A DNA stretch of 64,000 nt from Bradyrhizobium sp. 139. Lineage in GTDB: Bacteria > Pseudomonadota > Alphaproteobacteria > Rhizobiales > Xanthobacteraceae. The stretch covers positions 1-64,000 of the forward strand of contig NZ_JADPKS010000011.1 of NCBI RefSeq assembly GCF_023074175.1, in the 5' to 3' direction. Shown piece after piece: positions 10,781 through 18,127 of this stretch (position 1 is the stretch's first letter; every line of letters starts with the position of its first letter). The notes below the pieces were generated by a model, which did not search any database, was not told the DNA's origin, and worked only from the letters and a program-made list of their open reading frames with translations. Made by a program: the position numbers and the translations under genes.

Positions 10781-11413
10781 ATGACAAACTCAGGGCGAAC
10801 CATGGCAAACCAAGGGCAGAGCGCCGATCGAGGTCTTGAGGGCCTGACTGCCGCCGCCAAAAGCGCCGGCAATGCAGAAGGCGCCAAAAAAGGCCTGCCT
10901 CCGGTGCATCTGTGGAATCCGCCATTTTGCGGCGATCTCGACATCCGAATCGCATCCGACGGTACTTGGTTCTACATGGGGACGCCAATCGGCCGTCACG
11001 CTTTGGTCCGGCTGTTCTCGACCATCCTCAAGCGTGAAGGCGACAAGCATTTTCTCGTCACGCCTGTGGAGAAGGTCGGCATTCGCGTCGACGACGCGCC
11101 GTTCATGGCGGTCGAGATGCAAAAGGACGGCGAGGACGCCCATCGCGTGCTCAGCTTCCGCACCAATGTCGACGACTGGGTCACCTGCGATGCCGCGCAC
11201 CGGCTGCGCTTCGAGCAGGCCAGGGACGGCGGGCTGACGCCATACTTGCATGTCCGCGCCGATCTCTGGGCCAAGGTCACTCGCGCGCTCTACTACGATC
11301 TGGTTGACATGGGTGAGGAGCGGATGATCGATGGCCAGCCGATGTTCGGCGTCGAGTCGGCCGGCGAATTCTTCGCCATGGCCGATGCGGAGCAGGTGAG
11401 GGCCGCGCTTTGA
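10781..11413 (+). CDS. DUF1285 domain-containing protein
   Basis: A 210-aa cytoplasmic protein. The core from about residue 39 (GLPPVHLWNPPFCGDLDIRIASDG, with a later FYMGTPIGR) is typical of DUF1285, a family of unknown function. The first ATG (10781) lies inside a 13-bp tandem duplication and is poorly supported; an ATG at 10802 (MANQGQ) follows GGGCGA and may be the real start. Its stop overlaps the TTG start of the next gene (TTGA, 11410-11413), so the two are translationally coupled. Confidence 0.88.
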   Translation: MTNSGRTMANQGQSADRGLEGLTAAAKSAGNAEGAKKGLPPVHLWNPPFCGDLDIRIASDGTWFYMGTPIGRHALVRLFSTILKREGDKHFLVTPVEKVGIRVDDAPFMAVEMQKDGEDAHRVLSFRTNVDDWVTCDAAHRLRFEQARDGGLTPYLHVRADLWAKVTRALYYDLVDMGEERMIDGQPMFGVESAGEFFAMADAEQVRAAL

Positions 11414-12081
11414 ACAAGCCTATCCTGAAGAGCGATCCGGTCGCGATTGGCGCGGCGGATTTCTTCGCCCGATCCAGGGCGAAGCTCGGCTTCGACGTGC
11501 CGCCCGGCCTCTACGATCCGAACATCATCCCCGCCTCGGGCGATCCCGGCACCGACAAGATGCTCGAGATTATCGCGCGCGAGCAGCCGGTGCGGCCGGC
11601 GGCGGTTTTGATCGCGGTGGTCGACCATCCCGAGCCGACCATCCTGCTGACGCAGCGCGCGGCGCATCTCAACGATCATGCCGGTCAGATCGCTTTCCCC
11701 GGCGGCAAGATCGATGCGACCGATTCCTCACCGCTCGATGCGGCGCTGCGCGAGGCCGAGGAGGAGGTCGGCCTGTCCAGAGACTTCGTCGAGCCGATCG
11801 GCTATCTCGATCTCTACGGCACCGCTTTCGGCTTCCGCATCCTGCCGACGGTCGCCAAGGTGCGGCCCGGCTTCGAGCTGACGATCAACCATTCCGAGGT
11901 TGATGATGCCTTCGAGGTGCCGCTCTCCTTCCTGATGAACCCGGTGAACCACCAGACGCACAGCAAGGAATTTCGCGGCATGGAGCGGTCCTACTACGCG
12001 ATGCCGTTCGCGGAGCGCTACATCTGGGGTGCGACGGCCGGAATGCTGCGTGTGCTGTATGAGCGGATTTATTCATCATGA
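11410..12081 (+). CDS. CoA pyrophosphatase-like Nudix hydrolase
   Basis: A 223-aa Nudix hydrolase of the CoA-diphosphatase type, expected to cleave CoA or its derivatives to phosphopantetheine and 3',5'-ADP. The CoA-specific signature LLTQRAAHLNDHAGQ-IAFPGGK runs straight into the Nudix box, which ends REAEEEVGL. The start is TTG, chosen because it overlaps the stop of the DUF1285 gene (TTGA); no ATG lies near the conserved N-terminus. Its own stop overlaps the DUF6111 start (ATGA). Confidence 0.9.
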   Translation: MNKPILKSDPVAIGAADFFARSRAKLGFDVPPGLYDPNIIPASGDPGTDKMLEIIAREQPVRPAAVLIAVVDHPEPTILLTQRAAHLNDHAGQIAFPGGKIDATDSSPLDAALREAEEEVGLSRDFVEPIGYLDLYGTAFGFRILPTVAKVRPGFELTINHSEVDDAFEVPLSFLMNPVNHQTHSKEFRGMERSYYAMPFAERYIWGATAGMLRVLYERIYSS

Positions 12082-12341
12082 TCCGGCCGATTCTGACCGA
12101 GATCGGAATCTTCCTCATCCCGTTTGCCGTCTATGCGCTGTTCCTGGCCGCGACCCGTTCCGGCCTGTTCATGCAATCGTCATGGCCGATCTATGTCGTC
12201 GCGCGCCTCGCTTTGGCGGCGCTCGTCCTGGTGATCGCCGGGCTGATCGGCCTGGCGCATTTCTCCGGCGCCGCGCCGGATTCGACCTACATTCCCGCCC
12301 ATATCGAGAACGGCAGGCTCGTGCCGGGCAGGGAAAAATAG
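12078..12341 (+). CDS. DUF6111 family small membrane protein
   Basis: An 87-aa protein with two transmembrane segments (about residues 8-27 and 39-62) and a short polar tail ending GRLVPGREK. I recognise it as the DUF6111 family, found beside Nudix and CCA-adding genes in rhizobia; function unknown. It starts inside the stop of the Nudix gene (ATGA overlap), and the CCA gene follows 10 bp later. Confidence 0.85.
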   Translation: MIRPILTEIGIFLIPFAVYALFLAATRSGLFMQSSWPIYVVARLALAALVLVIAGLIGLAHFSGAAPDSTYIPAHIENGRLVPGREK

Positions 12342-12351
12342 GGGCAGGACG

Positions 12352-13608
12352 ATGAGCGCAGAGCCGTTACTCGCCAATGCGCCCTGGCTGACCTCCGGCG
12401 GGACCGCGCGCGTCCTGGCGCTGCTCAACGCGGGCGGCGAGGAAGCGCGCGTGGTCGGCGGCGCCGTGCGCAATGCATTGCTCGATCTCGTGCCTGGCGA
12501 CATCGACATCGCCACCACGGCGCTGCCGGACGAGGTGATGCGGCGTGCAAAAAGCGCCGGCATCAAGAGCGTCCCGACCGGCGTCGATCACGGCACCATC
12601 ACGCTGGTCATCGATGGGCAACCCTTTGAGGTCACGACGCTGCGCGAGGACACCGAGACCTTCGGCCGCAAGGCCAAGGTCGCGTTCGGCCGCGACTGGG
12701 TGAAGGACGCCGAGCGGCGCGACTTCACAATGAACGGACTGTCGGCCGATGCAGCCGGCGTCGTCTACGACTATGTCGGCGGGATTGCGGACGCCGCCGC
12801 GCGGCGCGTGCGCTTCATCGGCGATCCCGACCAGCGCATCGCTGAGGATTATCTGCGCATCCTGCGCTTCTTCCGCATCCACGCGGCCTTCGGCGCCGGC
12901 GATCCCGATCGCGACGGCTATCTCGCCTGCATCCGCGGCCGCGCAGGCCTTGCGAGCCTGTCGGCCGAACGGGTGCGCATGGAGATGCTGAAACTGCTGG
13001 TGGCGGGCGGCGCATCCGCCGCGGCGCTGGCAATGACTGAGGCCGGATTGCTGCAAGCGCTGATCGGCGGCGTCACCTATACCGGACCGCTGTCGGCGAT
13101 GATCGCGATCGAACGCGCGCTCGGCGTGCCGGCGAGCGTGACCCGGCGCCTGGCCGCGCTGACGGTGGCCGTGACCGAGGATGCCAAACGCATCGCCGCG
13201 CGGCTGCGCCTCTCCAACGCCGAAGCCAAGGCGCTGGACTCGATGGGGCATCGCTGGTGGCGCTTCGCCACCAAGGACGAGGCCCATGCGCGGCGGCTGC
13301 TCTACCGGCTCGGCGCGGAGCGCTATCACGATCGCGTGTTGCTCGGCTGGGCGCGAGCCGGCGGCGATGTCCGTTCGTCGCGCTGGCGTGCGCTCGCCGA
13401 GCTGCCGCAGCGCTGGACTCCGCCGAAATTTCCACTTCGCGCCGCCGACTTCATAGCGCGCGGCCTGGCGGAAGGACCTGCGCTCGGACATGTGTTGACA
13501 CTCGCCGAGGACGCTTGGCTTGCGGCGGATTTTCCACTAGAGGAAGCCGCACTCGCTTCCATCGCGGATCAAGCTGCGGCACGAATCAGCCGCGATCAGA
13601 AAAATTGA
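12352..13608 (+). CDS. CCA-adding tRNA nucleotidyltransferase / poly(A) polymerase family
   Basis: A 418-aa class II nucleotidyltransferase that repairs or adds the CCA end of tRNA. Motifs: GGAVRN (residues 36-41), the metal-binding pair D-I-D in GDIDIATT (about 49-56), RRDFTMNGLS (near 122-131), and the DYLRILRFFRIHAAFG helix of the neck domain. The C-terminal half is the helical body. The ATG follows GGGGCAGG. The gene ends in a TTGA overlap with the permease gene that follows. It may be CCA- or poly(A)-adding; the alphaproteobacterial copy is normally the CCA enzyme. Confidence 0.93.
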   Translation: MSAEPLLANAPWLTSGGTARVLALLNAGGEEARVVGGAVRNALLDLVPGDIDIATTALPDEVMRRAKSAGIKSVPTGVDHGTITLVIDGQPFEVTTLREDTETFGRKAKVAFGRDWVKDAERRDFTMNGLSADAAGVVYDYVGGIADAAARRVRFIGDPDQRIAEDYLRILRFFRIHAAFGAGDPDRDGYLACIRGRAGLASLSAERVRMEMLKLLVAGGASAAALAMTEAGLLQALIGGVTYTGPLSAMIAIERALGVPASVTRRLAALTVAVTEDAKRIAARLRLSNAEAKALDSMGHRWWRFATKDEAHARRLLYRLGAERYHDRVLLGWARAGGDVRSSRWRALAELPQRWTPPKFPLRAADFIARGLAEGPALGHVLTLAEDAWLAADFPLEEAALASIADQAAARISRDQKN

Positions 13609-14375
13609 CCATCGTCTCAGGCTTCGCCGACATCTCGATCTTCCAGCTGCTGCTGGTCGCGTTGATGGCGCTGTTTGCTTCGATCATCGGTGGTCTCGCC
13701 GGCTATGGCACCGGCGCCCTGATGCCGCTGGTGCTGGTGCCGCTTGTGGGCGCCGAGCCCGTGGTGCCGATCATCGCGATCTCCGCGATCTTCACCAATT
13801 CCAGCCGTGCGGTTGCCTATCTCCGCTATGCCGACCGCCGCCGCGCGCTGATCGTGCTGGCTTGTGCAGCGGTCACGACCGCGCTCGGTGCCTATGGCTA
13901 TACGCGGCTGACCAATGCAGGTGCGGCGCTCGTGATCGGCTCCATGTTGATCCTGAGCGTGCCGCTGCGCCGCGGGCTCCGCCGCCGCCAGGTCAGGATC
14001 GGCGACACCGGCCTTGCGGCCGGCTCCGTCGGTTATGGCGTGCTGGTCGGCGGCACCTCGGGCTCCGGCGTGATCCTTCTGTCGCTGCTGATGGCCGCGG
14101 GGCTCGAAGGCGCCGCCGTGATCGCGACCGACGCGATGATCTCGCTCGGCACCGGCCTCATCAAGATCTCCGTGTTCGGCCTTGCCGGCGCGGTCACCGC
14201 GCAGGTGCTCGCCTTTGCGCTTCTGATCGGCGGGATTGCCATTCCCGGCGCGTTCCTCGCAAAAGCATTCGTCGAGCGGATGCCGGTGCACATCCACACC
14301 GCCATCCTCGACATTGCCGTGATCACCGGCGGATTGGTGATGATCTCGGCGGCGGCAAGGCAGCTGATCGGGTAG
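13605..14375 (+). CDS. TauE/SafE-type membrane permease
   Basis: A 256-aa inner-membrane protein of the sulfite exporter TauE/SafE family (probable anion exporter), with about eight hydrophobic segments. The first has the family's Gly-rich motif (GGLAGYGTGALMPLVLVPL), and the repeat in the second half is GYGVLVGGTSGSGVILLSLL. The TTG start at 13605 overlaps the stop of the CCA gene (TTGA), the same coupling seen at 11410; the open frame upstream of it is out-of-frame CCA sequence. Substrate unknown. Confidence 0.88.
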   Translation: MTIVSGFADISIFQLLLVALMALFASIIGGLAGYGTGALMPLVLVPLVGAEPVVPIIAISAIFTNSSRAVAYLRYADRRRALIVLACAAVTTALGAYGYTRLTNAGAALVIGSMLILSVPLRRGLRRRQVRIGDTGLAAGSVGYGVLVGGTSGSGVILLSLLMAAGLEGAAVIATDAMISLGTGLIKISVFGLAGAVTAQVLAFALLIGGIAIPGAFLAKAFVERMPVHIHTAILDIAVITGGLVMISAAARQLIG

Positions 14376-14650
14376 ATGCCCCTGGCTCAATTGGCATTCG
14401 CGCGTCGACCGTGCAGGAGGCCGGATGACCTCCACCTCGTAGACGCCGTTGGCCAGCTCGATCTGAACTCAGACGTACCGCGCCAATCGGATGTGCGTCG
14501 CCTTGAGATACGGACCTCAGCGAAAGAGATACATAAAGGACAGCGAACCACCTTTCTAGGTAGTTTTCAGACGCATTAAGTGGCGCGATATTCAGCGCGG
14601 GTGCTGGGAAGAACGGGTCCTCTCACCGTAATGACATTGGGAGATCAACG

Positions 14651-14842
14651 ATGCGCACAACAACGGGCGCGCGCCGGCTTGAGAGGCCCGGTGACGGCCG
14701 GACGGAGAGGCGACGGCGTCCCAGCTTTTTCATCGCTCTGTTATCCGCGGTTCTGATTACACTCTCAGCCTTTGCGCAGCAATCACCGGCCGGGGTGTCG
14801 ATCCGCCCGACTGGTCCGATGCCGGGCGTCAGCGTTCCCTGA
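14651..14842 (+). CDS. Small exported or membrane-anchored protein, 63 aa
   Basis: No family recognised. A strongly basic N-terminus (residues 1-25) is followed by one hydrophobic segment (about 26-42, ending SAFAQQ), compatible with a signal peptide whose mature product would be only some 20 Pro/Gly-rich residues. The ATG follows GGGAGA by 6 nt. The 275 bp between 14376 and 14650 hold no convincing gene. Confidence 0.45.
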   Translation: MRTTTGARRLERPGDGRTERRRRPSFFIALLSAVLITLSAFAQQSPAGVSIRPTGPMPGVSVP

Positions 14843-14900
14843 TCAAGCCAGTTTTGCGCACGTTTCCGTCGTTCTGAAGTTTATTTTGCATGGGAATCTC

Positions 14901-15077
14901 ATGATCCAGACCGCCAGGGATCGAGCCTGTCTGCTGGTCGCTCTCGTGCGGGCGATCCCCATATCGCCACTCTGGGCCGCTCTCCTCAAGCAGGTCGCGT
15001 TGCTCTGCGGAGCCGTCCTCTTCGTGTGGCTGTTGTCGTTGACCTACGGGTTGGATCTCAGCGTTGCGTTTTTCTAG
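14901..15077 (+). CDS. Small single-span membrane protein, 58 aa
   Basis: Starts MIQTARDRACLL after a GGGAA site 5 nt upstream. A long hydrophobic segment (about residues 30-53, QVALLCGAVLFVWLLSLTYG) suggests one membrane span. No family recognised. It lies between two other tiny ORFs on the same strand. The coding call is tentative. Confidence 0.45.
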   Translation: MIQTARDRACLLVALVRAIPISPLWAALLKQVALLCGAVLFVWLLSLTYGLDLSVAFF

Positions 15078-15093
15078 TCAATTGGGATCGAGA

Positions 15094-15291
15094 ATGAGCG
15101 CCATTTCGCATCCATCCAAAGCAGCCTCTCAGATTTCTGAAGAGCAAGGCATCATCGCTTTCATCATGTCCGCACTGCATGCGTCGCGACGCCGCCAGGC
15201 AGGCCGCGTCATACGCCAGTATGAGCATTTGCTCGGAAACGAACCCGAACGAGAATGGTCGTTACGAGCAGAGCGACGCAAACAAGATTGA
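15094..15291 (+). CDS. Small basic hypothetical protein, 65 aa
   Basis: Begins MSAISHPSKAAS; the rest is a charged, probably helical polypeptide (SALHASRRRQAGRVIRQYEHLL). No signal peptide. It resembles the small helical proteins with an HxSRRxQAxRxIxxYxHL pattern that are common in Bradyrhizobium, from memory and not checked. An ATG with GGGATCGAG upstream supports the start; an upstream in-frame TTG at 15064 is less likely. Confidence 0.5.
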   Translation: MSAISHPSKAASQISEEQGIIAFIMSALHASRRRQAGRVIRQYEHLLGNEPEREWSLRAERRKQD

Positions 15292-15449
15292 CGACCCGAT
15301 CCCATACCCAAAATGAAACGGGCTGGCTGTTGGCAGTCGCCGCCGCATTCTTCGTCGTGCACGTCGTCGCCTGGACTATCTGCGGACATGCTTCGAGAAA
15401 CGAGAGCGCGAATTCCCAGCCTGAGCCGATATGCCTGTCGTGCGATTAG
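15255..15449 (+). CDS. Possible small membrane protein, 64 aa
   Basis: Overlaps the previous ORF by 37 bp. One hydrophobic segment (about residues 23-43, WLLAVAAAFFVVHVVAWTIC) and a Cys-containing tail. No ribosome site stands out. It may be a real small membrane protein or a chance ORF. Confidence 0.3.
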   Translation: MVVTSRATQTRLTTRSHTQNETGWLLAVAAAFFVVHVVAWTICGHASRNESANSQPEPICLSCD

Positions 15450-15533
15450 CATCTCACGCAACCGTGCCTTTTGGAGCAACAATCACCATACGGTGACAGT
15501 GCAATCAACTCCGATCAACACCCGTCTAGTTAA

Positions 15534-15938
15534 GTGCACCATCACCGCAATTGCGACGAGATCGCCGCCATCGTCAAGCTCTCGACCACGCGCCACTACA
15601 CCGCCGGCCAGCGCATCGTCGCGGCCTGCGAGCCCGCCAATTCGCTGTTCTTCCTCCGGAGCGGCATGGTCAGCGTCAAATTGCGGAGCGGCGTGCGGCT
15701 GGCCTCGCTTGGACCCGGCATGGAATTCGGCGAGATGGCGATCCTCGAGAGAAGCCGTAGCGCCGACGTCTTCGCCGATACGCCAGTGACCTGCCTCGAA
15801 CTGCCGCTCGACAGATTTGCCGACTACCGCCGCCTGCATCCCGAGACCTCGCTGAAGATCATGCGCAATCTCGCCGCGACTCTGGCACGGCGGCTGATGC
15901 TCGCGAACGCGAAGCTCGACCTGCTCAGCGCGTATTAG
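15534..15938 (+). CDS. Orphan cyclic-nucleotide-binding domain protein, possibly truncated
   Basis: A 134-aa protein that is almost entirely one cNMP-binding domain: YTAGQRIVAACEPANSLFFL, SGMVSVKL, and the phosphate-cassette region (FGEMAILERSRSADVFAD). There is no helix-turn-helix as in Crp/Fnr. The sequence resembles the C-terminal cNMP domain fused to some rhizobial glutaminases, so this may be a detached fragment of such a gene. The frame has a TAA directly before the GTG at 15534 and no clear ribosome site. The cassette arginine expected for cAMP contact appears as SRSAD, so ligand binding is plausible. Confidence 0.7.
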   Translation: MHHHRNCDEIAAIVKLSTTRHYTAGQRIVAACEPANSLFFLRSGMVSVKLRSGVRLASLGPGMEFGEMAILERSRSADVFADTPVTCLELPLDRFADYRRLHPETSLKIMRNLAATLARRLMLANAKLDLLSAY

Positions 15939-16032
15939 GGGCAGCGGCCGGATTTGCGCTTGCCAAGTTCCCGGAATGTGAAAGGATGAATTTGGAGCGG
16001 CCGGCTCCCAATGCAATTTCTGGGAGGGTCGC

Positions 16033-16524
16033 GTGAGTGAATCGCTTCATCCCGCTGCCCCCCATCACCTGCCTTCCTTCATTACGGCGCCTGGCGATAC
16101 CGACGTCCTGATGGTCGTTGTCGGCATCTTTCTGATCGGCGCCGTTCTGATGGTCGGCAACTTCTATTTGCACCTGCACACGATGCCGGAGCGGATGGCC
16201 CACAAGTCGCAGAAATTCCAGTTTGAAATCGTGGCCGTGCTGGGACTGCTGGCGCTGTTCACGCACAACCACTTGTTCTGGGTGATCGGCTTGTTCCTTG
16301 CCATGGTCGACCTGCCGGATTTCAGCACGCCGCTGCGGAAGATCGCTGGGTCAGTCGAAAAAATGGCCGGTGTTGCGCCAGAGCCGGATGCTACCGAAGC
16401 GCCGGACCATGCTGCCCCTCACGCGGCTAACGTGTCAGACGAGGTGAAGACCAGCGTTGCCGTGGACGAGATCAAGAGCAGGATCGAGCGCGATCTCAAG
16501 CGGGGGACGCCGGGCAATGCTTGA
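16033..16524 (+). CDS. Small inner-membrane partner of HlyD-type adaptor (DUF3302-like pattern)
   Basis: A 163-aa protein with two membrane segments (about residues 26-48 and 68-91) and a polar C-terminal tail with coiled-coil-like character. GTG start after GGGAGGG. The stretch LHLHTMPERMAHKSQKF, followed by a second span, resembles the layout of E. coli YiaW/YibI (DUF3302), which are encoded just before the HlyD-like YiaV/YibH. Here too the gene precedes and overlaps an HlyD gene by 8 bp. The family assignment is by pattern and context only. Confidence 0.65.
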   Translation: MSESLHPAAPHHLPSFITAPGDTDVLMVVVGIFLIGAVLMVGNFYLHLHTMPERMAHKSQKFQFEIVAVLGLLALFTHNHLFWVIGLFLAMVDLPDFSTPLRKIAGSVEKMAGVAPEPDATEAPDHAAPHAANVSDEVKTSVAVDEIKSRIERDLKRGTPGNA

Positions 16525-17749
16525 ACTCCTCCTCTGCGCCACCTTCACAATCCTTCCGGACTATCTCTATCGCCGTTACGTGCAGGGCAAGCGCTTCGGT
16601 CGCGAGATAACACTGTATTCGGTCTGGTTCGAACTGCGATTTGGCATCGTCGCCTGCCTGATGCTGACGGTTTCGCTAATCACGATGATCTTCTACTTTC
16701 ATCCGTCCACCACGTCAGCGACCTTGTACTATCGGACCGTTCCGATTGTGTCCGAAGTCATCGGCCGCGTCGCGGAGGTTCACGTCGATGTCAGTGCGTC
16801 CGTCAAACAGGGCGACGTGCTTTTCAGACTCGACAGCGCCAAGCAGGATGCGTCGCTCCTCACAGCCAAACGCAAGATCGCCGAAGTCGATGCGGCCATG
16901 CTGGCGGCGCAGGCCGATGTCATGAAGGCGGACGGCCAGCTTCAGGAGGCAAAGGGCTCGCTACAGCAGGCGCAGGACGAACTCGATACCAAAACTGAAT
17001 TGCAGAAGCGCAATCCCGGAATCGTTCCGCAGCGCGACATCGAAAAGCTCGGTGTGGCCGTTGCGGGGCGCCAGGGCGCTCTCGACTCTGCGACCGCCTC
17101 CAAACAATCCGCCACGACCCGGCTGAGCGCTCTGCTACCGGCGGAGAAGGCAAGCGCAGAGGCGGCGCTGGCCGAAGCACAGGTCGATCTGGACAAGACC
17201 TTTATTCGCGCCGGCGTCGACGGGCGGGTCGAGCAATTCGGGCTGAGACCGGGTGATATTGTCAATCCGATGATACGGTCGGCCGGCGTTCTGATTCCGG
17301 AGGGAGCGGGACGGCGCGCTCTGTTGGCAGGATTTGGGCAGATCGAGGCTCAGGTCATGAAGGTCGGAATGGTGGCCGAAGCCACCTGCATCTCCAAGCC
17401 ATGGACGATCATTCCGATGGTCGTGACCAACGTGCAGGACTACATCGCGGCGGGCCAGTTCAGGGGCGGCGAACAACTTGTCGAGGCGCAGCAGGTCGCG
17501 CGTCCCGGCACCATTCTCGTTTTCATGGAGCCGATCTACAAGGGCGGGCTGGAGGGCGTGACGCCCGGCAGCAGTTGTGTTGCCAACGCCTACACCAGTA
17601 ATCACGATGTGATTGAGGCGAAAGCGACCGGTGCCCTCAAGCGCTTTGTGCTGCACGCCGTCGACGCCACTGGCATCGTGCACGCCATGCTGCTGCGAAT
17701 CCAGGCGCTAGTGCTGCCGATAAAGACGCTGGTGCTGAGCGGACATTGA
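16517..17749 (+). CDS. HlyD-family membrane fusion protein
   Basis: A 410-aa periplasmic adaptor anchored by one or two N-terminal membrane segments (about residues 2-14 and 45-68). The first lipoyl half is IVSEVIGRVAEVHVDVSASVKQGDVLFRLD, a helical hairpin (about 115-215) rich in Ala/Gln/Lys/Glu comes next, then the second lipoyl half (FIRAGVDGRVEQFGLRPGD). The ATG at 16517 overlaps the end of the preceding gene. No pump or outer-membrane channel gene is adjacent, so it resembles the stand-alone YiaV/YibH type. Substrate unknown. Confidence 0.88.
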   Translation: MLELLLCATFTILPDYLYRRYVQGKRFGREITLYSVWFELRFGIVACLMLTVSLITMIFYFHPSTTSATLYYRTVPIVSEVIGRVAEVHVDVSASVKQGDVLFRLDSAKQDASLLTAKRKIAEVDAAMLAAQADVMKADGQLQEAKGSLQQAQDELDTKTELQKRNPGIVPQRDIEKLGVAVAGRQGALDSATASKQSATTRLSALLPAEKASAEAALAEAQVDLDKTFIRAGVDGRVEQFGLRPGDIVNPMIRSAGVLIPEGAGRRALLAGFGQIEAQVMKVGMVAEATCISKPWTIIPMVVTNVQDYIAAGQFRGGEQLVEAQQVARPGTILVFMEPIYKGGLEGVTPGSSCVANAYTSNHDVIEAKATGALKRFVLHAVDATGIVHAMLLRIQALVLPIKTLVLSGH

Positions 17750-17767
17750 GCGGGTGGTTTAAAGTAA

Positions 17768-17965
17768 GCCGGGGACCCGCCGCCAACCCCCGAGGCCCGG
17801 CCCTATCACCACGGCGACCTCCGCCGCGTGTTGATCGATGCTGCGCTGCAACTGGCGGCGGAGGGGGCCGAAATCTCGGTGCGCGAGGCCGCGCGCCGGG
17901 CCGCGGTGTCGCCGGGGGCACCGTTCCGGCACTTTCCCAACCGCGACGTCGCCGCCCACCAATAA
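17768..17965 (+). pseudogene. TetR-family regulator remnant (N-terminal DNA-binding part only)
   Basis: Translation in this frame gives PYHHGDLRRVLIDAALQL, then REAARRAAVSPGAPFRHF and a TAA at 17963. This is the first about 60 residues of a TetR repressor, including the helix-turn-helix. There is no start codon between the in-frame stop at 17765 and the conserved part, and the ligand-binding domain is absent. It is a decayed fragment next to the HlyD gene, perhaps its former regulator. The remaining 17966-18127 holds no gene. Confidence 0.75.
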
Positions 17966-18127
17966 TAGGCGAAGGTCGGGTCGCGGCACGCGTTGCCTGT
18001 CCTTGACCGTTCCGTTACAGTTTTATGACACGGTGCAGGCTTCCGGCTGCGCCGGACGCCTTTGCCGTCGCTAGGCCGGCCAGATGGCTGGGCATCACCG
18101 CGCCGGACCAGCAGTTGCGTGTCGTCG

